Assembly (NCBI GenBank): GCA_035937595.1
Contig: DASZHS010000022.1
Span: 1-34,478, forward strand
DNA length: 34,478 nucleotides
From: Palsa-459 sp035937595
GTDB lineage: Bacteria > Actinomycetota > Acidimicrobiia > Acidimicrobiales > RAAP-2
Direction: 5' to 3'
The translations under genes were made by a program, and so were the position numbers. Within the stretch, counting starts at the first letter, position 1; the number at the start of each line of letters is the position of its first letter. Positions 14,809-22,475 of this stretch are shown piece by piece. The notes under the pieces are model-generated. The model ran no database searches. It worked only from the letters and a program-made list of their open reading frames with translations, and was not told the origin of the DNA.

Positions 14809-15074
14809 CGGACCACCTCGAGCACGCCCACGCAGGCGAGGAACGGCGTGACGAACAGGACCGCGCCGATGGCGAGCCACCTGCGGCGCTCGCGCCGCGT
14901 CGCGGCGAGGGCCTCGGCGCGCGACGCCGGGCGCAGCTCGGTGATCGACGCGGTGTGCGTCGCGGTGGCCGGCGGGGCGACCCAAGGGGCCGCCGGCAGC
15001 GCGACCGTCGACGCCGAGGCGCTCGGTCGTGTCGGTGCGTCCCTCGTCGCGACGTCGATCGCCCGCAGCGCCAT
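14805..15074 (-). CDS. Small single-pass membrane protein of unknown function
   Basis: An 89-residue product with a Ser/Thr/Ala/Pro-rich N-terminal half, a basic stretch (RRERRRW, about residues 60-66) and one hydrophobic helix to the C-terminus (LAIGAVLFVTPFLACVGVLEVV). By the positive-inside rule the N-terminus would be cytoplasmic. I recognise no family. It starts at an ATG three nt after the nadD stop and its stop overlaps the assigned rsfS start, so it is almost certainly translated with its neighbours. In several actinobacteria and firmicutes a LytR-CpsA-Psr protein with a similar basic-then-membrane N-terminus lies at this position. A shortened relative is conceivable, but no LCP domain follows here. 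Confidence 0.75.
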   Translation of the reverse strand: MALRAIDVATRDAPTRPSASASTVALPAAPWVAPPATATHTASITELRPASRAEALAATRRERRRWLAIGAVLFVTPFLACVGVLEVVR

Positions 15075-15077
15075 GCG

Positions 15078-15662
15078 TCACGGAGCGTACATCCGGTGTG
15101 TCAACAGGACACGGATCACGCCGGGTGGCACCATCGAGGCGGGATCCGCCCCCTCGCGGAGCGCCGCGCGCACCGCCGTGGACGACAGGTCCACGGGGGC
15201 CATCGCCACCTCCTTGACGGAGAAACCTTCCGGGACCGCCGGCGCGGCGGGGCCGGGGCGAGGGACGATCGCGACCTCCACGAGGCGCGCGAGGTCGTCC
15301 GCGCGGTGCCAGGACCCCATGGCCGCCGCCGCGTCGGCGCCGACGACGAGGACGAGGGCGTCCTCGGGCGCTTCCGCCAGGAGGGCCTCGACCGTGTCGA
15401 TCGTGTAGGTCGGCCCGCCGCGGCGCAGCTCGAGGTCGCGCACCACCACCTTGGCGATGCCGTCGAAGGCCGCCCGGGTCATCTCGTCGCGCAGCGCGGC
15501 GGAGGCGACGGGCTTGGCCGCCTTTTGCTGGGGCTCGCCCGCCACGGTGACGACGAGCTCGTCGAGGCCCAGGGCGTCGATCGCCGCGCGTGCGGCGGCC
15601 ATGTGGCCGAGGTGGGGCGGGTCGAACGTGCCGCCGAACAGCCCGCGCGCGCGACTCGCCAC
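15078..15662 (-). CDS. nadD: Nicotinate-nucleotide adenylyltransferase
   Basis: Joins ATP and nicotinate mononucleotide to form deamido-NAD in NAD biosynthesis. The 194-residue product has the nucleotidyltransferase signature GGTFDPPHLGHMAAA near the N-terminus, the GGPTYTIDTVEALL block, LVVGADAAAAMGSWHRAD, and the C-terminal SSTAVRAALREGAD (ISSTxVR motif). Length is typical. The start is a GTG at 15662; a TAGGCT -10-like box lies 6 nt upstream with no Shine-Dalgarno, so the message may be leaderless. It is divergent from the DAHP synthase gene and leads the nadD-small membrane protein-rsfS unit. Confidence 0.95.
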   Translation of the reverse strand: MASRARGLFGGTFDPPHLGHMAAARAAIDALGLDELVVTVAGEPQQKAAKPVASAALRDEMTRAAFDGIAKVVVRDLELRRGGPTYTIDTVEALLAEAPEDALVLVVGADAAAAMGSWHRADDLARLVEVAIVPRPGPAAPAVPEGFSVKEVAMAPVDLSSTAVRAALREGADPASMVPPGVIRVLLTHRMYAP

Positions 15663-15668
15663 CGCGGC

Positions 15669-15674
15669 AGCCTA
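15669..15674 (-). promoter_or_regulatory. Putative leaderless -10 box for nadD
   Basis: Minus-strand TAGGCT, 6 nt (GCCGCG), then the nadD GTG at 15662. It is 37 bp from the oppositely directed box of the DAHP synthase gene, so the two promoters overlap back to back in a 61-bp gap. Confidence 0.5.
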
Positions 15675-15711
15675 GGAACGGCGCCGAGGCCGCGCGGTGC
15701 GTGGGCACGCG

Positions 15712-15717
15712 TACGAT
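15712..15717 (+). promoter_or_regulatory. Putative leaderless -10 box for the DAHP synthase gene
   Basis: TACGAT, 6 nt (CGCGCC), then the ATG at 15724. There is no purine-rich Shine-Dalgarno before the ATG. No good -35 hexamer is seen. Confidence 0.5.
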
Positions 15718-15723
15718 CGCGCC

Positions 15724-17091
15724 ATGGGTGACGGGGTCACGGACCGCTGGTCACCCGGGTCGTGGCGCGAGCGGCCGGCCGCCCAGCAGCCCGTCTGGCC
15801 CGACGCCGAGGAGCTCAAGCGCGCCGAGGCGAGGCTCTCGTCGCTCCCGCCGCTCGTCTTCGCCGGCGAGGCGCGGCGGCTGACCGAGCAGCTGGCGGCC
15901 GTGGCTGAGGGCCGGGCGTTCCTGCTCCAGGCGGGCGACTGCGCCGAGTCGTTCCACGACGTCGCGGCGGACTCGATCCGCGACAAGCTGAAGGTCGTCC
16001 TGCAGATGGCGGTCGTGCTCACCTACGCGACCGGCGTCCCGGTGGTCAAGGTCGGCCGCATCGCCGGCCAGTTCGCGAAGCCCCGCTCCCAGGACCACGA
16101 GGAGGTCGACGGCGTCGCCCTCGAGAGCTTCCGCGGCCACATGGTCAACGACGAGGCCTTCGACGCCGACGCGCGCCGGCCGGACCCCTGGCGCCTCGTC
16201 GCGGCCTACCAGCAGTCCGTCGCCACGCTCAACCTCCTTCGCGCCTTCACGAAGGGAGGGTTCGCGGACCTCGCACGGGTCCACGCCTGGAACCAGGAGT
16301 TCGTCGCCACCTCGGCCGAGGGTCGCCGGTACACCCGCATCGCCGACGAGATCGAGCGCGCGATGGCGTTCATGCGCGCCTGCGGGATCGACCTGGAGCG
16401 CGAGCACCCGCTGCACGAGGTGGACTACTTCACGAGCCACGAGGCGCTGGTCCTCAACTACGAAGAGGCGCTCACCCGGCGCGACTCGCTCACCGGCGAC
16501 TGGTACGACTGCTCGGCGCACCTCGTCTGGATCGGCGAGCGCACCCGCCAGCCCGACGGCGCCCACGTCCACTTCGCGACCGGGATCTCGAACCCCGTCG
16601 CGTGCAAGCTCGGCCCGTCGACGACGCCGGCCGAGGCCGTCGCGCTCGCCGCGCGCCTCGACCCCGATCGGACCCCCGGGCGCCTCACCTTCATCAGCCG
16701 GATGGGCGCCGCGCGCGTCGAGGCGGTGCTCGCACCGATCGTCGACGCGGTGACGGGGGCGGGCCACACCGTCGTCTGGGCGTGCGACCCGATGCACGGC
16801 AACACCATCACGCTCGACGGCGGGCGCAAGACGCGGCGGTTCGGCGACATCCTGGGCGAGATCCGTGGCTACTTCGCGGTCCATCGCGCCCTCGGGACCT
16901 GGCCGGGCGGCGTGCACGTCGAGCTCACCGGCGCCGAGGTGACCGAGTGCCTGGGCGGGGCCGAGGCGATCGGCGAGGGCGACCTCGATGCCAACTACAC
17001 CTCGATCTGCGACCCGCGGCTCAACGCCCGCCAGAGCCTTGACCTCGCCTTCGAGGTCTCCGAGCTGCTCCGCGCCGAGCGGGCCGGGTGA
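15724..17091 (+). CDS. aroG: Class II 3-deoxy-D-arabino-heptulosonate 7-phosphate synthase
   Basis: First step of the shikimate pathway, condensing erythrose 4-phosphate and phosphoenolpyruvate. The 455-residue product is of the class II (plant/mycobacterial) type: LLQAGDCAESF (metal ligand Cys73), VKVGRIAGQFAKPRS, HFATGISNPVACKLGPSTTP, VVWACDPMHGNTI (metal His), HVELTGAEVTECLGG (metal Glu) and SICDPRLNARQSL (metal Asp). Typical length is 440-470. The start is the ATG at 15724; a frame extension to 15697 exists but lacks conserved sequence and the -10-like TACGAT lies inside it. One of only two plus-strand genes in the window, it is convergent with the phosphatase gene with a 6-nt gap. The symbol follows the M. 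tuberculosis class II enzyme. Confidence 0.96.
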   Translation: MGDGVTDRWSPGSWRERPAAQQPVWPDAEELKRAEARLSSLPPLVFAGEARRLTEQLAAVAEGRAFLLQAGDCAESFHDVAADSIRDKLKVVLQMAVVLTYATGVPVVKVGRIAGQFAKPRSQDHEEVDGVALESFRGHMVNDEAFDADARRPDPWRLVAAYQQSVATLNLLRAFTKGGFADLARVHAWNQEFVATSAEGRRYTRIADEIERAMAFMRACGIDLEREHPLHEVDYFTSHEALVLNYEEALTRRDSLTGDWYDCSAHLVWIGERTRQPDGAHVHFATGISNPVACKLGPSTTPAEAVALAARLDPDRTPGRLTFISRMGAARVEAVLAPIVDAVTGAGHTVVWACDPMHGNTITLDGGRKTRRFGDILGEIRGYFAVHRALGTWPGGVHVELTGAEVTECLGGAEAIGEGDLDANYTSICDPRLNARQSLDLAFEVSELLRAERAG

Positions 17092-17097
17092 CCCGGC
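17083..17097. terminator. Short hairpin spanning the aroG stop and the convergent gap
   Basis: GCCGGGT, one base, ACCCGGC: a perfect 7-bp inverted repeat centred on the TGA stop of the DAHP synthase gene and filling the 6-nt gap to the convergent phosphatase gene. No T-run follows on either side. It is the only structure available to separate the two converging transcripts. Confidence 0.35.
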
Positions 17098-17775
17098 TCA
17101 GAACTGGTCGGTGAGCGGGAACCGGTCGTTGTAGCGGCCGAGCCGCCACCCGCGCGCGGTGAGCTCGAGGTCCGTCATCGAGGCGTAGCGCGTCGGGAGG
17201 AAGACCCGCTCTCTCGTCGGGATCCCGAAGACCATGCCCACGCCCGCCGCCACGATCCCCCCGTGGCACGCGACGACCACGGTCTCGTGGCGGTGGCGCT
17301 CGGCGAGGTCGCGCAGGGCGGACCGGGCGCGCTCGTGGAACCCGGTGAGCGACTCGCCGCCGGGGGCGACGGGGCGTCCGGGCTCGACGGCGAAGTCCGG
17401 GAGCGGGAACCGCCGCGTCGCCTCGTCCCAGAGCAGCCCGTCGAGCTCGCCGGGGTCGTGCTCGCGCAGGTCGTGGCAGACCTGGACGTCGAGGCCGCCG
17501 AGCGCCGGCGCCAACAGCTCGGCGGTCTGGATCGCGCGCGGGAGCGACGAGGCGTAGAGGGCGGACGTGCCCGCGAGCTCCGCGGACCCCGCCAGGCGCT
17601 CGGCGAGCCGGATGACCTGGTCGCGGCCGACGCCGGTGAGCCCCGTGTCGCCGGTCGGCCCCCCCACGATGCCGAGCACAGCGGCCTGGGGCTCGCCGTG
17701 GCGGACGAGCACGAGGCGGCACGTGACGTCGTCGGTGCCGAGCGTGCGCATCCCGGGCGGCGGGCGGCCGCTCAC
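17098..17775 (-). CDS. Histidine phosphatase family protein (phosphoglycerate mutase-like)
   Basis: Member of the branch-1 histidine phosphatases: the phospho-acceptor motif LVLVRHGEPQ lies near residue 25, followed by GLTGVGRDQVIRLAERL, ALYASSLPRAIQTAEL (catalytic Arg), a Glu in HDPGELDGLLWDEA, and the second catalytic His in TVVVACHGGIVAAG. The substrate cannot be read from sequence; relatives include cobalamin phosphatase CobC, glucosylphosphoglycerate phosphatase GpgP and phosphoglycerate mutases. The GTG at 17775 is chosen because it overlaps the stop of the vWA gene as GTGA; an ATG at 17751 would remove eight residues. It is the last gene of the obgE-proB-proA-moxR-vWA series. In M. tuberculosis a histidine phosphatase follows rsfS, so the family's presence near nadD-rsfS may reflect an ancestral arrangement split by the inserted aroG. 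Confidence 0.88.
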   Translation of the reverse strand: MSGRPPPGMRTLGTDDVTCRLVLVRHGEPQAAVLGIVGGPTGDTGLTGVGRDQVIRLAERLAGSAELAGTSALYASSLPRAIQTAELLAPALGGLDVQVCHDLREHDPGELDGLLWDEATRRFPLPDFAVEPGRPVAPGGESLTGFHERARSALRDLAERHRHETVVVACHGGIVAAGVGMVFGIPTRERVFLPTRYASMTDLELTARGWRLGRYNDRFPLTDQF

Positions 17776-19193
17776 GCGAGGGTCCCCACGAACTTCTCGA
17801 GCTGGCGCAGCGTGCGGCACTCGACCACCGCGTCGCAGTGCGGGGCGTAGGTGGCGACGATCGAGTCGCCCGAGTTCCAGTAGCCCTGGGGCTCGGGGTT
17901 GAGCCAGTAGACGGCGCGGGCGCGCTGGCGCAGGTCGTCGAGGACCCAGGCCTGGGCCGCGTGGTAGTTGTTCCGCGCGTCGCCCAGCACGAGCACGCTC
18001 GCGCGACGCGAGACGTCCGTTGCGTAGCGCTCGTGGAACGTGGTGAGCGCCCGTCCGTAGTCGGAGTGCCCGTCGACGTAGATGACGTCGGCCTCCGTGT
18101 TGATGCGCATGACCGCCTCGTGCGGGTCCTGGGTCTCCTCGAAGAACCGGGTCGCCTCGTCGAGGCCGTCGACGAACACGAAGCTGCGCACCTTGCGGAA
18201 CTGCGAGGAGATCGCGTGGACCAGCAGCAGCGTGAACCGCGCGAAGCTCGCGACGGACCCCGAGACGTCGGCGATGACGAAGATCTCGGGCTTGGCCGGC
18301 CGGGGCGGCTTGAAGACGGGCGTGATCGGGACCCCGCCCGTCGACATCGACGCACGCACGGTGCGGCGCAGGTCGAGCGCGCCGCGGTGGCCCTTGCGGC
18401 GCTTGCGGGCGAGCCGCTCCGCCAGCTTGCGGCTGAGCGGCACGAGGGCGCGGTGCATGGCGGCGAGCTCGTCGCGCGTGGCGTGCATGACGTCGAGGTC
18501 CTCGGGCAGCGGCCGGCGCACCGAGCGCGCGAGCGCGACGGCCCCCCGGTCCTCGACGAGGCGGCGGCGGATCTCGGCCTGCACGGCGCGCTTCAGCTGC
18601 TCGATGCGGCCCTCGGCGTCGTCGCGGGCGAGTCGTTCGGCCAGCGAGCCCGCCGTCACCGGCCCCTCCGCCGACATGAGGCGCGCGCGCAGCGCGTCGA
18701 GGTCGAGGTTCCGCAGCGTGCGGTACAGGTAGTAGGTGCCGCCGACGGGCCGGCCGGGCTCGACGCCCGCGAACCGCGAGACGGCGAGGCGCGCCGCGTC
18801 CGAGAGGGCGGACTGGTCGCCGTCGCGCAGCGCGCGGAAGAGCATCTCGGCGAGCTCCTCGGCGCTCACCTCGCCGCCGGCCCCACCGCCCTCGCCCGCC
18901 TGGCCCTCGCCCGCCTGGCCCTCGCTCGCCGCGGCGACGCCGTCCCCGTCGTCGTCGAGGCCCTCGAGCGCGCCCTTCGGCACGGTCGAGAAGAAGATCT
19001 CGAAGGCGAGGTCGAACGCGGCGTAGTGGGTGTCGTCCTTCACCATGGTCGCCGCCAGCGAGGCCTTGACCACCTCGCGCTCCATGAGGTCGACGGCGAC
19101 GAGCGCGCGGGCGGCGTCCAGGTGCTCGGTCGTCGACACGGGGATCCCCGCGGCACGCAGCTCGCCCACGAAGGCACCCAAGAGCTCGAGCAT
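17772..19193 (-). CDS. vWA-domain protein, CoxE-like
   Basis: A 473-residue cytoplasmic-looking protein. The N-terminal part (LLGAFVGELRAAGIPVSTTE to about residue 75) and the central helical region resemble CoxE-type proteins that pair with MoxR AAA+ ATPases. A low-complexity acidic/Gly segment with EGQAG repeats occupies about residues 80-107. The C-terminal vWA domain begins near residue 300 and has a MIDAS motif DVSGSV (309-314), the strand SFVFVDGLDEAT, and LVLGDARNN with the later metal-site Asp. The ATG at 19193 shares one base with the moxR stop (TGATG), and its own stop overlaps the phosphatase start. MoxR/vWA pairs usually act as metal- or cofactor-insertion chaperones, but the client here is unknown. 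Confidence 0.88.
   Translation of the reverse strand: MLELLGAFVGELRAAGIPVSTTEHLDAARALVAVDLMEREVVKASLAATMVKDDTHYAAFDLAFEIFFSTVPKGALEGLDDDGDGVAAASEGQAGEGQAGEGGGAGGEVSAEELAEMLFRALRDGDQSALSDAARLAVSRFAGVEPGRPVGGTYYLYRTLRNLDLDALRARLMSAEGPVTAGSLAERLARDDAEGRIEQLKRAVQAEIRRRLVEDRGAVALARSVRRPLPEDLDVMHATRDELAAMHRALVPLSRKLAERLARKRRKGHRGALDLRRTVRASMSTGGVPITPVFKPPRPAKPEIFVIADVSGSVASFARFTLLLVHAISSQFRKVRSFVFVDGLDEATRFFEETQDPHEAVMRINTEADVIYVDGHSDYGRALTTFHERYATDVSRRASVLVLGDARNNYHAAQAWVLDDLRQRARAVYWLNPEPQGYWNSGDSIVATYAPHCDAVVECRTLRQLEKFVGTLA
18891..18930. repeat. 15-bp repeat in the vWA gene
   Basis: CTCGCCCGCCTGGCC occurs twice in tandem (18891-18905 and 18906-18920) and is followed by a partial third copy to 18930. 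It encodes the EGQAG repeats of the vWA protein linker and keeps the frame. Confidence 0.8.
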
Positions 19194-20125
19194 CAGGCCC
19201 GGTTCCCGAGCAGCTCCTTGGTCGCCTTCTCGACGTCGGACTGGTACTTGAGCAGCACGTGCAGCGTCTCGGCGACGGTGTCGTCGCCGAGCTCGTCGCG
19301 GCCGAGCACGACGAGCGTGCGCGCCCAGTCGAGCGTCTCGGAGACCGAGGGCGCCTTGCGCAGGTCGAGCGCCCGCAGCGTGCGGACGACCTCGGCGATG
19401 CGCAGGGCGAGGGCCGCGGACACCCCGGGGACCCGCGAGAGCACGATCGCGCGCTCGCGCTCGACGTCGGGGTAGCCGAGGTGCAGGTACAGGCACCGGC
19501 GCTTCAGGGCCTCGGAGAGCTCGCGAGTGTTGTTGGACGTGAGGAAGACGAGCGGCAGCTGGGTCGCCGTCACCGTGCCGAGCTCGGGGATGGACACCTG
19601 GTAGTCCGAGAGGACCTCCAAGAGGAGGGCCTCGGTCTCGACCTCGACGCGGTCCACCTCGTCGATGAGCAGGACGACGGGCTCGGTCGCCCGGATCGCC
19701 TCGAGCAGCGGGCGCGTGAGGAGGAACTCGTCCGAGAAGATGTCGCCCTCGAGCTCGTGCCAGTCGACGCCGCGGTCCGAGCCCGACTGGCCGGCCTGGA
19801 TCCGCAGCAGCTGCTTGCGGTAGTTCCACTCGTAGAGGGCCTTCGACTCGTCGATCCCCTCGTAGCACTGGAGGCGGATGAGCCGCGCGCCGAGCGCGTC
19901 GGCCACGGTCTTGCCGAGCTGGGTCTTGCCCGTGCCGGCGGGGCCCTCGACCAGCACCGGCTTGATGAGCCGGTCGGCGAGGTAGACGACGCTGGCGGTC
20001 TGGGGGTCGGCCAGGTACCGGTGTGCGGCGAGGGCCGTCCCCACCTCGTCCGGCGAGCCGAACCGGGGCTCGCGCGCGTGGTCCAGCCCGAGCGGGTCCT
20101 CCACGTCGGCGCGCCGCGACGTCAT
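19193..20125 (-). CDS. MoxR-type AAA+ ATPase
   Basis: A 310-residue AAA+ ATPase of the MoxR/CoxD group. Walker A is GPAGTGKTQ (residues 61-69), Walker B is VVLLIDEVDR, sensor 1 is LVFLTSNNTRELSEAL, and the arginine-bearing segment LKRRCLYLHLGYPDVERE is typical of MoxR. The C-terminal lid is present (APSVSETLDWARTL). Such ATPases usually act with a vWA protein encoded next door, as here. The ATG at 20125 overlaps the proA stop (ATGA) with AGG four nt upstream, and its stop overlaps the vWA start, so proA, moxR and vWA are expected to be co-translated. Confidence 0.93.
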   Translation of the reverse strand: MTSRRADVEDPLGLDHAREPRFGSPDEVGTALAAHRYLADPQTASVVYLADRLIKPVLVEGPAGTGKTQLGKTVADALGARLIRLQCYEGIDESKALYEWNYRKQLLRIQAGQSGSDRGVDWHELEGDIFSDEFLLTRPLLEAIRATEPVVLLIDEVDRVEVETEALLLEVLSDYQVSIPELGTVTATQLPLVFLTSNNTRELSEALKRRCLYLHLGYPDVERERAIVLSRVPGVSAALALRIAEVVRTLRALDLRKAPSVSETLDWARTLVVLGRDELGDDTVAETLHVLLKYQSDVEKATKELLGNRA

Positions 20126-21366
20126 CGGACCTGCCCCTCGCCGCGGATCACCCAGCGCGCGCAGGTGAGCTCGCGGAGCCCCATGGGGCCGCGCGCGTGC
20201 AGCTTCTGGGTCGAGATGCCGACCTCGGCGCCCAGCCCGAGCGCCGCGCCGTCCACGAACCGCGTCGAGGCGTTGACGAGCACGGCGGCGGCGTCGACCT
20301 CGGCCACCCAGCGGTCCGCCGCGCCCACGTCGGACGTGACGATGGCCTCGGAGTGCCCCGAGGAGTACCGCGCCACGTGCTCGATCGCCGTGTCCAGGGA
20401 GTCGACGACCCGGACGGCGAGCACGAGGTCCAGGTACTCCGTCGCGTAGTCCTCGTCGGTGACCGCGTGGGCGGTCGGGACGATCGCGCGCGTGGCGGGG
20501 TCCCCGCGCAGCTCGACGGCGGGCATCGCGGCCGCGAGCCGCGGCAGGAGCGCGTCGGCGACGGCGCGGTGCACGAGCAGGGTCTCGGCGGCGTTGCAGA
20601 CCCCGGGGCGCGAGGTCTTCGCGTTGACGACGATGGCCTCGGCCCACTCGAGGTCCGCCGCGGCGTCGACGTAGACGTGGCAGTTGCCGTCGCCGTCGAG
20701 GACGTAGGGCACGGTCGCGTGCTCGCGCATCGCCGCCACCAGCTCGCGTCCGCCCCTCGGGATGAGGCAGTCGATGACCCCCCGCAGCTGCATGAACCGC
20801 ACGGCCGCCTCGTGGCTCGTGTCCTCGACGAGGCTGACGGCCGCCTTCGGGAGCCCCGCGGCGGCCAGCCCCTCGCGCAGGGCGGCGACCACCTCGAGGT
20901 TGGTCGTCTGCGCGGACCCCGATCCGCGCAGGAAGGCCGCGTTGCCGGCCTTCCAGCACAGCCCGGCGGCGTCGCTCGTCACGTTCGGGCGGTTCTCGTA
21001 GATGACGCCCACGACCCCGAGGGGGACCCGGACGCGGGCGACGCGCAGCCCGTTCGGCCGCACCGCGCCGTCGACGACCTCCCCCACGGGGTCGGGCAGC
21101 GTGGCGACGGTCTCGAGGCCCGCGGCCATGGCGGCGATCCGCGCCTCGTCGAGCGAGAGCCGGTCGAGGGCGCTCGGCGAAGCGCCGGCCGCCTCGGCGG
21201 TCGCACGGTCCGCGCGGTTCGCCGCGAGGATCGGCTCGGCGCGCTCGGTGAGCGCCTGGGCGGCCGCGCGCAGTGCGGCGTCTTTCACCTCGGTGGACGC
21301 GCCGCGGAGCGCCGTCGCCGCGGCGCGCACGCCGGCGCCCTGCGCCGCGAGCACCGGGTCCGTCAT
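20122..21366 (-). CDS. proA: Gamma-glutamyl phosphate reductase
   Basis: Second step of proline synthesis: NADPH-dependent reduction of glutamyl-5-phosphate to the semialdehyde. The 414-residue product belongs to the aldehyde dehydrogenase superfamily. It shows VPLGVVGVIYENRPNVTSDAA, LCWKAGNAAFLRGSGSA, VIDCLIPRGGRELV, the catalytic Cys257 in SRPGVCNAAETLL, and the C-terminal GLGAEVGISTQKLHARGPMG. The start is the ATG at 21366 overlapping the proB stop as ATGA. The adjacent downstream moxR overlaps its stop, an arrangement that ties proline synthesis to the MoxR/vWA pair at the level of expression. Confidence 0.97.
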   Translation of the reverse strand: MTDPVLAAQGAGVRAAATALRGASTEVKDAALRAAAQALTERAEPILAANRADRATAEAAGASPSALDRLSLDEARIAAMAAGLETVATLPDPVGEVVDGAVRPNGLRVARVRVPLGVVGVIYENRPNVTSDAAGLCWKAGNAAFLRGSGSAQTTNLEVVAALREGLAAAGLPKAAVSLVEDTSHEAAVRFMQLRGVIDCLIPRGGRELVAAMREHATVPYVLDGDGNCHVYVDAAADLEWAEAIVVNAKTSRPGVCNAAETLLVHRAVADALLPRLAAAMPAVELRGDPATRAIVPTAHAVTDEDYATEYLDLVLAVRVVDSLDTAIEHVARYSSGHSEAIVTSDVGAADRWVAEVDAAAVLVNASTRFVDGAALGLGAEVGISTQKLHARGPMGLRELTCARWVIRGEGQVR

Positions 21367-22475
21367 CGTCGAATCGTACCGTGGCGCGTCGGGCGCTCCG
21401 CGAGCACGACGAGGTCGTCGTGGTGCACGACGACGACGTCGCGCGGGGCGGGGCCGCCCGTGGCGACGACGGCGAGCTCGGCGGAGGACTGACGCACCAG
21501 CCCCTTGGCGACGAGCGCGCCGTCGCAGACCACCTCGACGGCGTCCCCGGCGAAGAACTCGCCGCCGTGGTGCCGCACGCCCGCGAGCAGGAGGCTCGCC
21601 CCGCCGCGCAGCGCGCGGTGCGCCCCGGCGTCGACGCCCACGTGGCCGCGCGGCGCGGTCGCGAAGGCGATCCAGGCCTTGCGCGCCGCGAGCGGTCGCG
21701 CGCGGGCGCGGAAGCGCGTGGCCTCGCCCGTGGCACCCTCCTCCAGGCGGACGAGGATCCCCTCGGCGCGTGCGTCGGCGACGACCGTCTCGATCCCCGC
21801 CCACGTCGCGAGGCGCGCCGCGGCGAGCTTGGAGGCCATCCCGCCGGTGCCGACGGCGCTCGTCGCGTCGCCGGCGAGCGCCTCGATCGTGCGGTCGACC
21901 TCGGTGACCTCCTCGATCAGCGTCGCGTCGTCGAAGTGCTTCGGGTCCGCGGTGAGCAGCCCCGGGGTGTCCGTCAGCATGACGAGGCCGGTGGCGCCGA
22001 GGAGGACGGCGACGAGCGCGGCGAGCCGGTCGTTGTCGCCGAAGCGGATCTCCTCGTCGGCGACGGCGTCGTTCTCGTTCACGATGGGCACGACCCCTTG
22101 GTCGAGGAGCGCGGTGAACGTCGCGCGCGCGAGCAGGTACTGGCGCCGCGAGAAGAGGTCCGCCGGGTCGAGGAGCACCTGGCCGGCCACGATCCCGTGG
22201 ACCGAGAGCGCGTCCTGCCAGCTGCGCACGACCCTCGGCTGGCCGACCGCCGAGGCAGCCTGCAGCAGCGCCATCTGGCTCGGCCGCTCGGCGATCCCGA
22301 GGGCCGCGAGCCCCGTCGCGACCGCCCCCGAGCTCACGACGACGACGCGGGTCCCGCGGTCCCGGACGACGGCGACCTGGGCGCACAGCGACGCCAGCAG
22401 CGCGTCGTCGGGGTCGCCGCTCGGTGTCGTGACCGACGTCGAGCCCAGCTTCACGACGACGACGCGGTCAGCCAC
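21363..22475 (-). CDS. proB: Glutamate 5-kinase
   Basis: First and feedback-inhibited step of proline synthesis. The 370-residue product has an amino-acid-kinase domain (DRVVVVKLGSTSVT, VVVVSSGAVATGLAALG, GIVAGQVLLDPAD, PIVNENDAVADEEIRFGDND, GLVMLTDTPGLLTADP, GTGGMASKLAAARLA) and a C-terminal PUA domain (about 280-370; HRALRGGASLLLAGV, GDAVEVVCDGALVAKGL). The start is a GTG at 22475, eight nt inside the end of obgE and directly before the conserved ADRVVVVKLGS; the frame stays open further upstream, but that part carries no conserved sequence. A GGGAG lies nine nt before the GTG. Confidence 0.96.
   Translation of the reverse strand: MADRVVVVKLGSTSVTTPSGDPDDALLASLCAQVAVVRDRGTRVVVVSSGAVATGLAALGIAERPSQMALLQAASAVGQPRVVRSWQDALSVHGIVAGQVLLDPADLFSRRQYLLARATFTALLDQGVVPIVNENDAVADEEIRFGDNDRLAALVAVLLGATGLVMLTDTPGLLTADPKHFDDATLIEEVTEVDRTIEALAGDATSAVGTGGMASKLAAARLATWAGIETVVADARAEGILVRLEEGATGEATRFRARARPLAARKAWIAFATAPRGHVGVDAGAHRALRGGASLLLAGVRHHGGEFFAGDAVEVVCDGALVAKGLVRQSSAELAVVATGGPAPRDVVVVHHDDLVVLAERPTRHGTIRR

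Noticed and set aside
15697..15723. Longer N-terminus for the DAHP synthase, starting at the ATG at 15697
   Set aside because: The added nine residues include the -10-like TACGAT, show no conserved sequence and have no Shine-Dalgarno in front.
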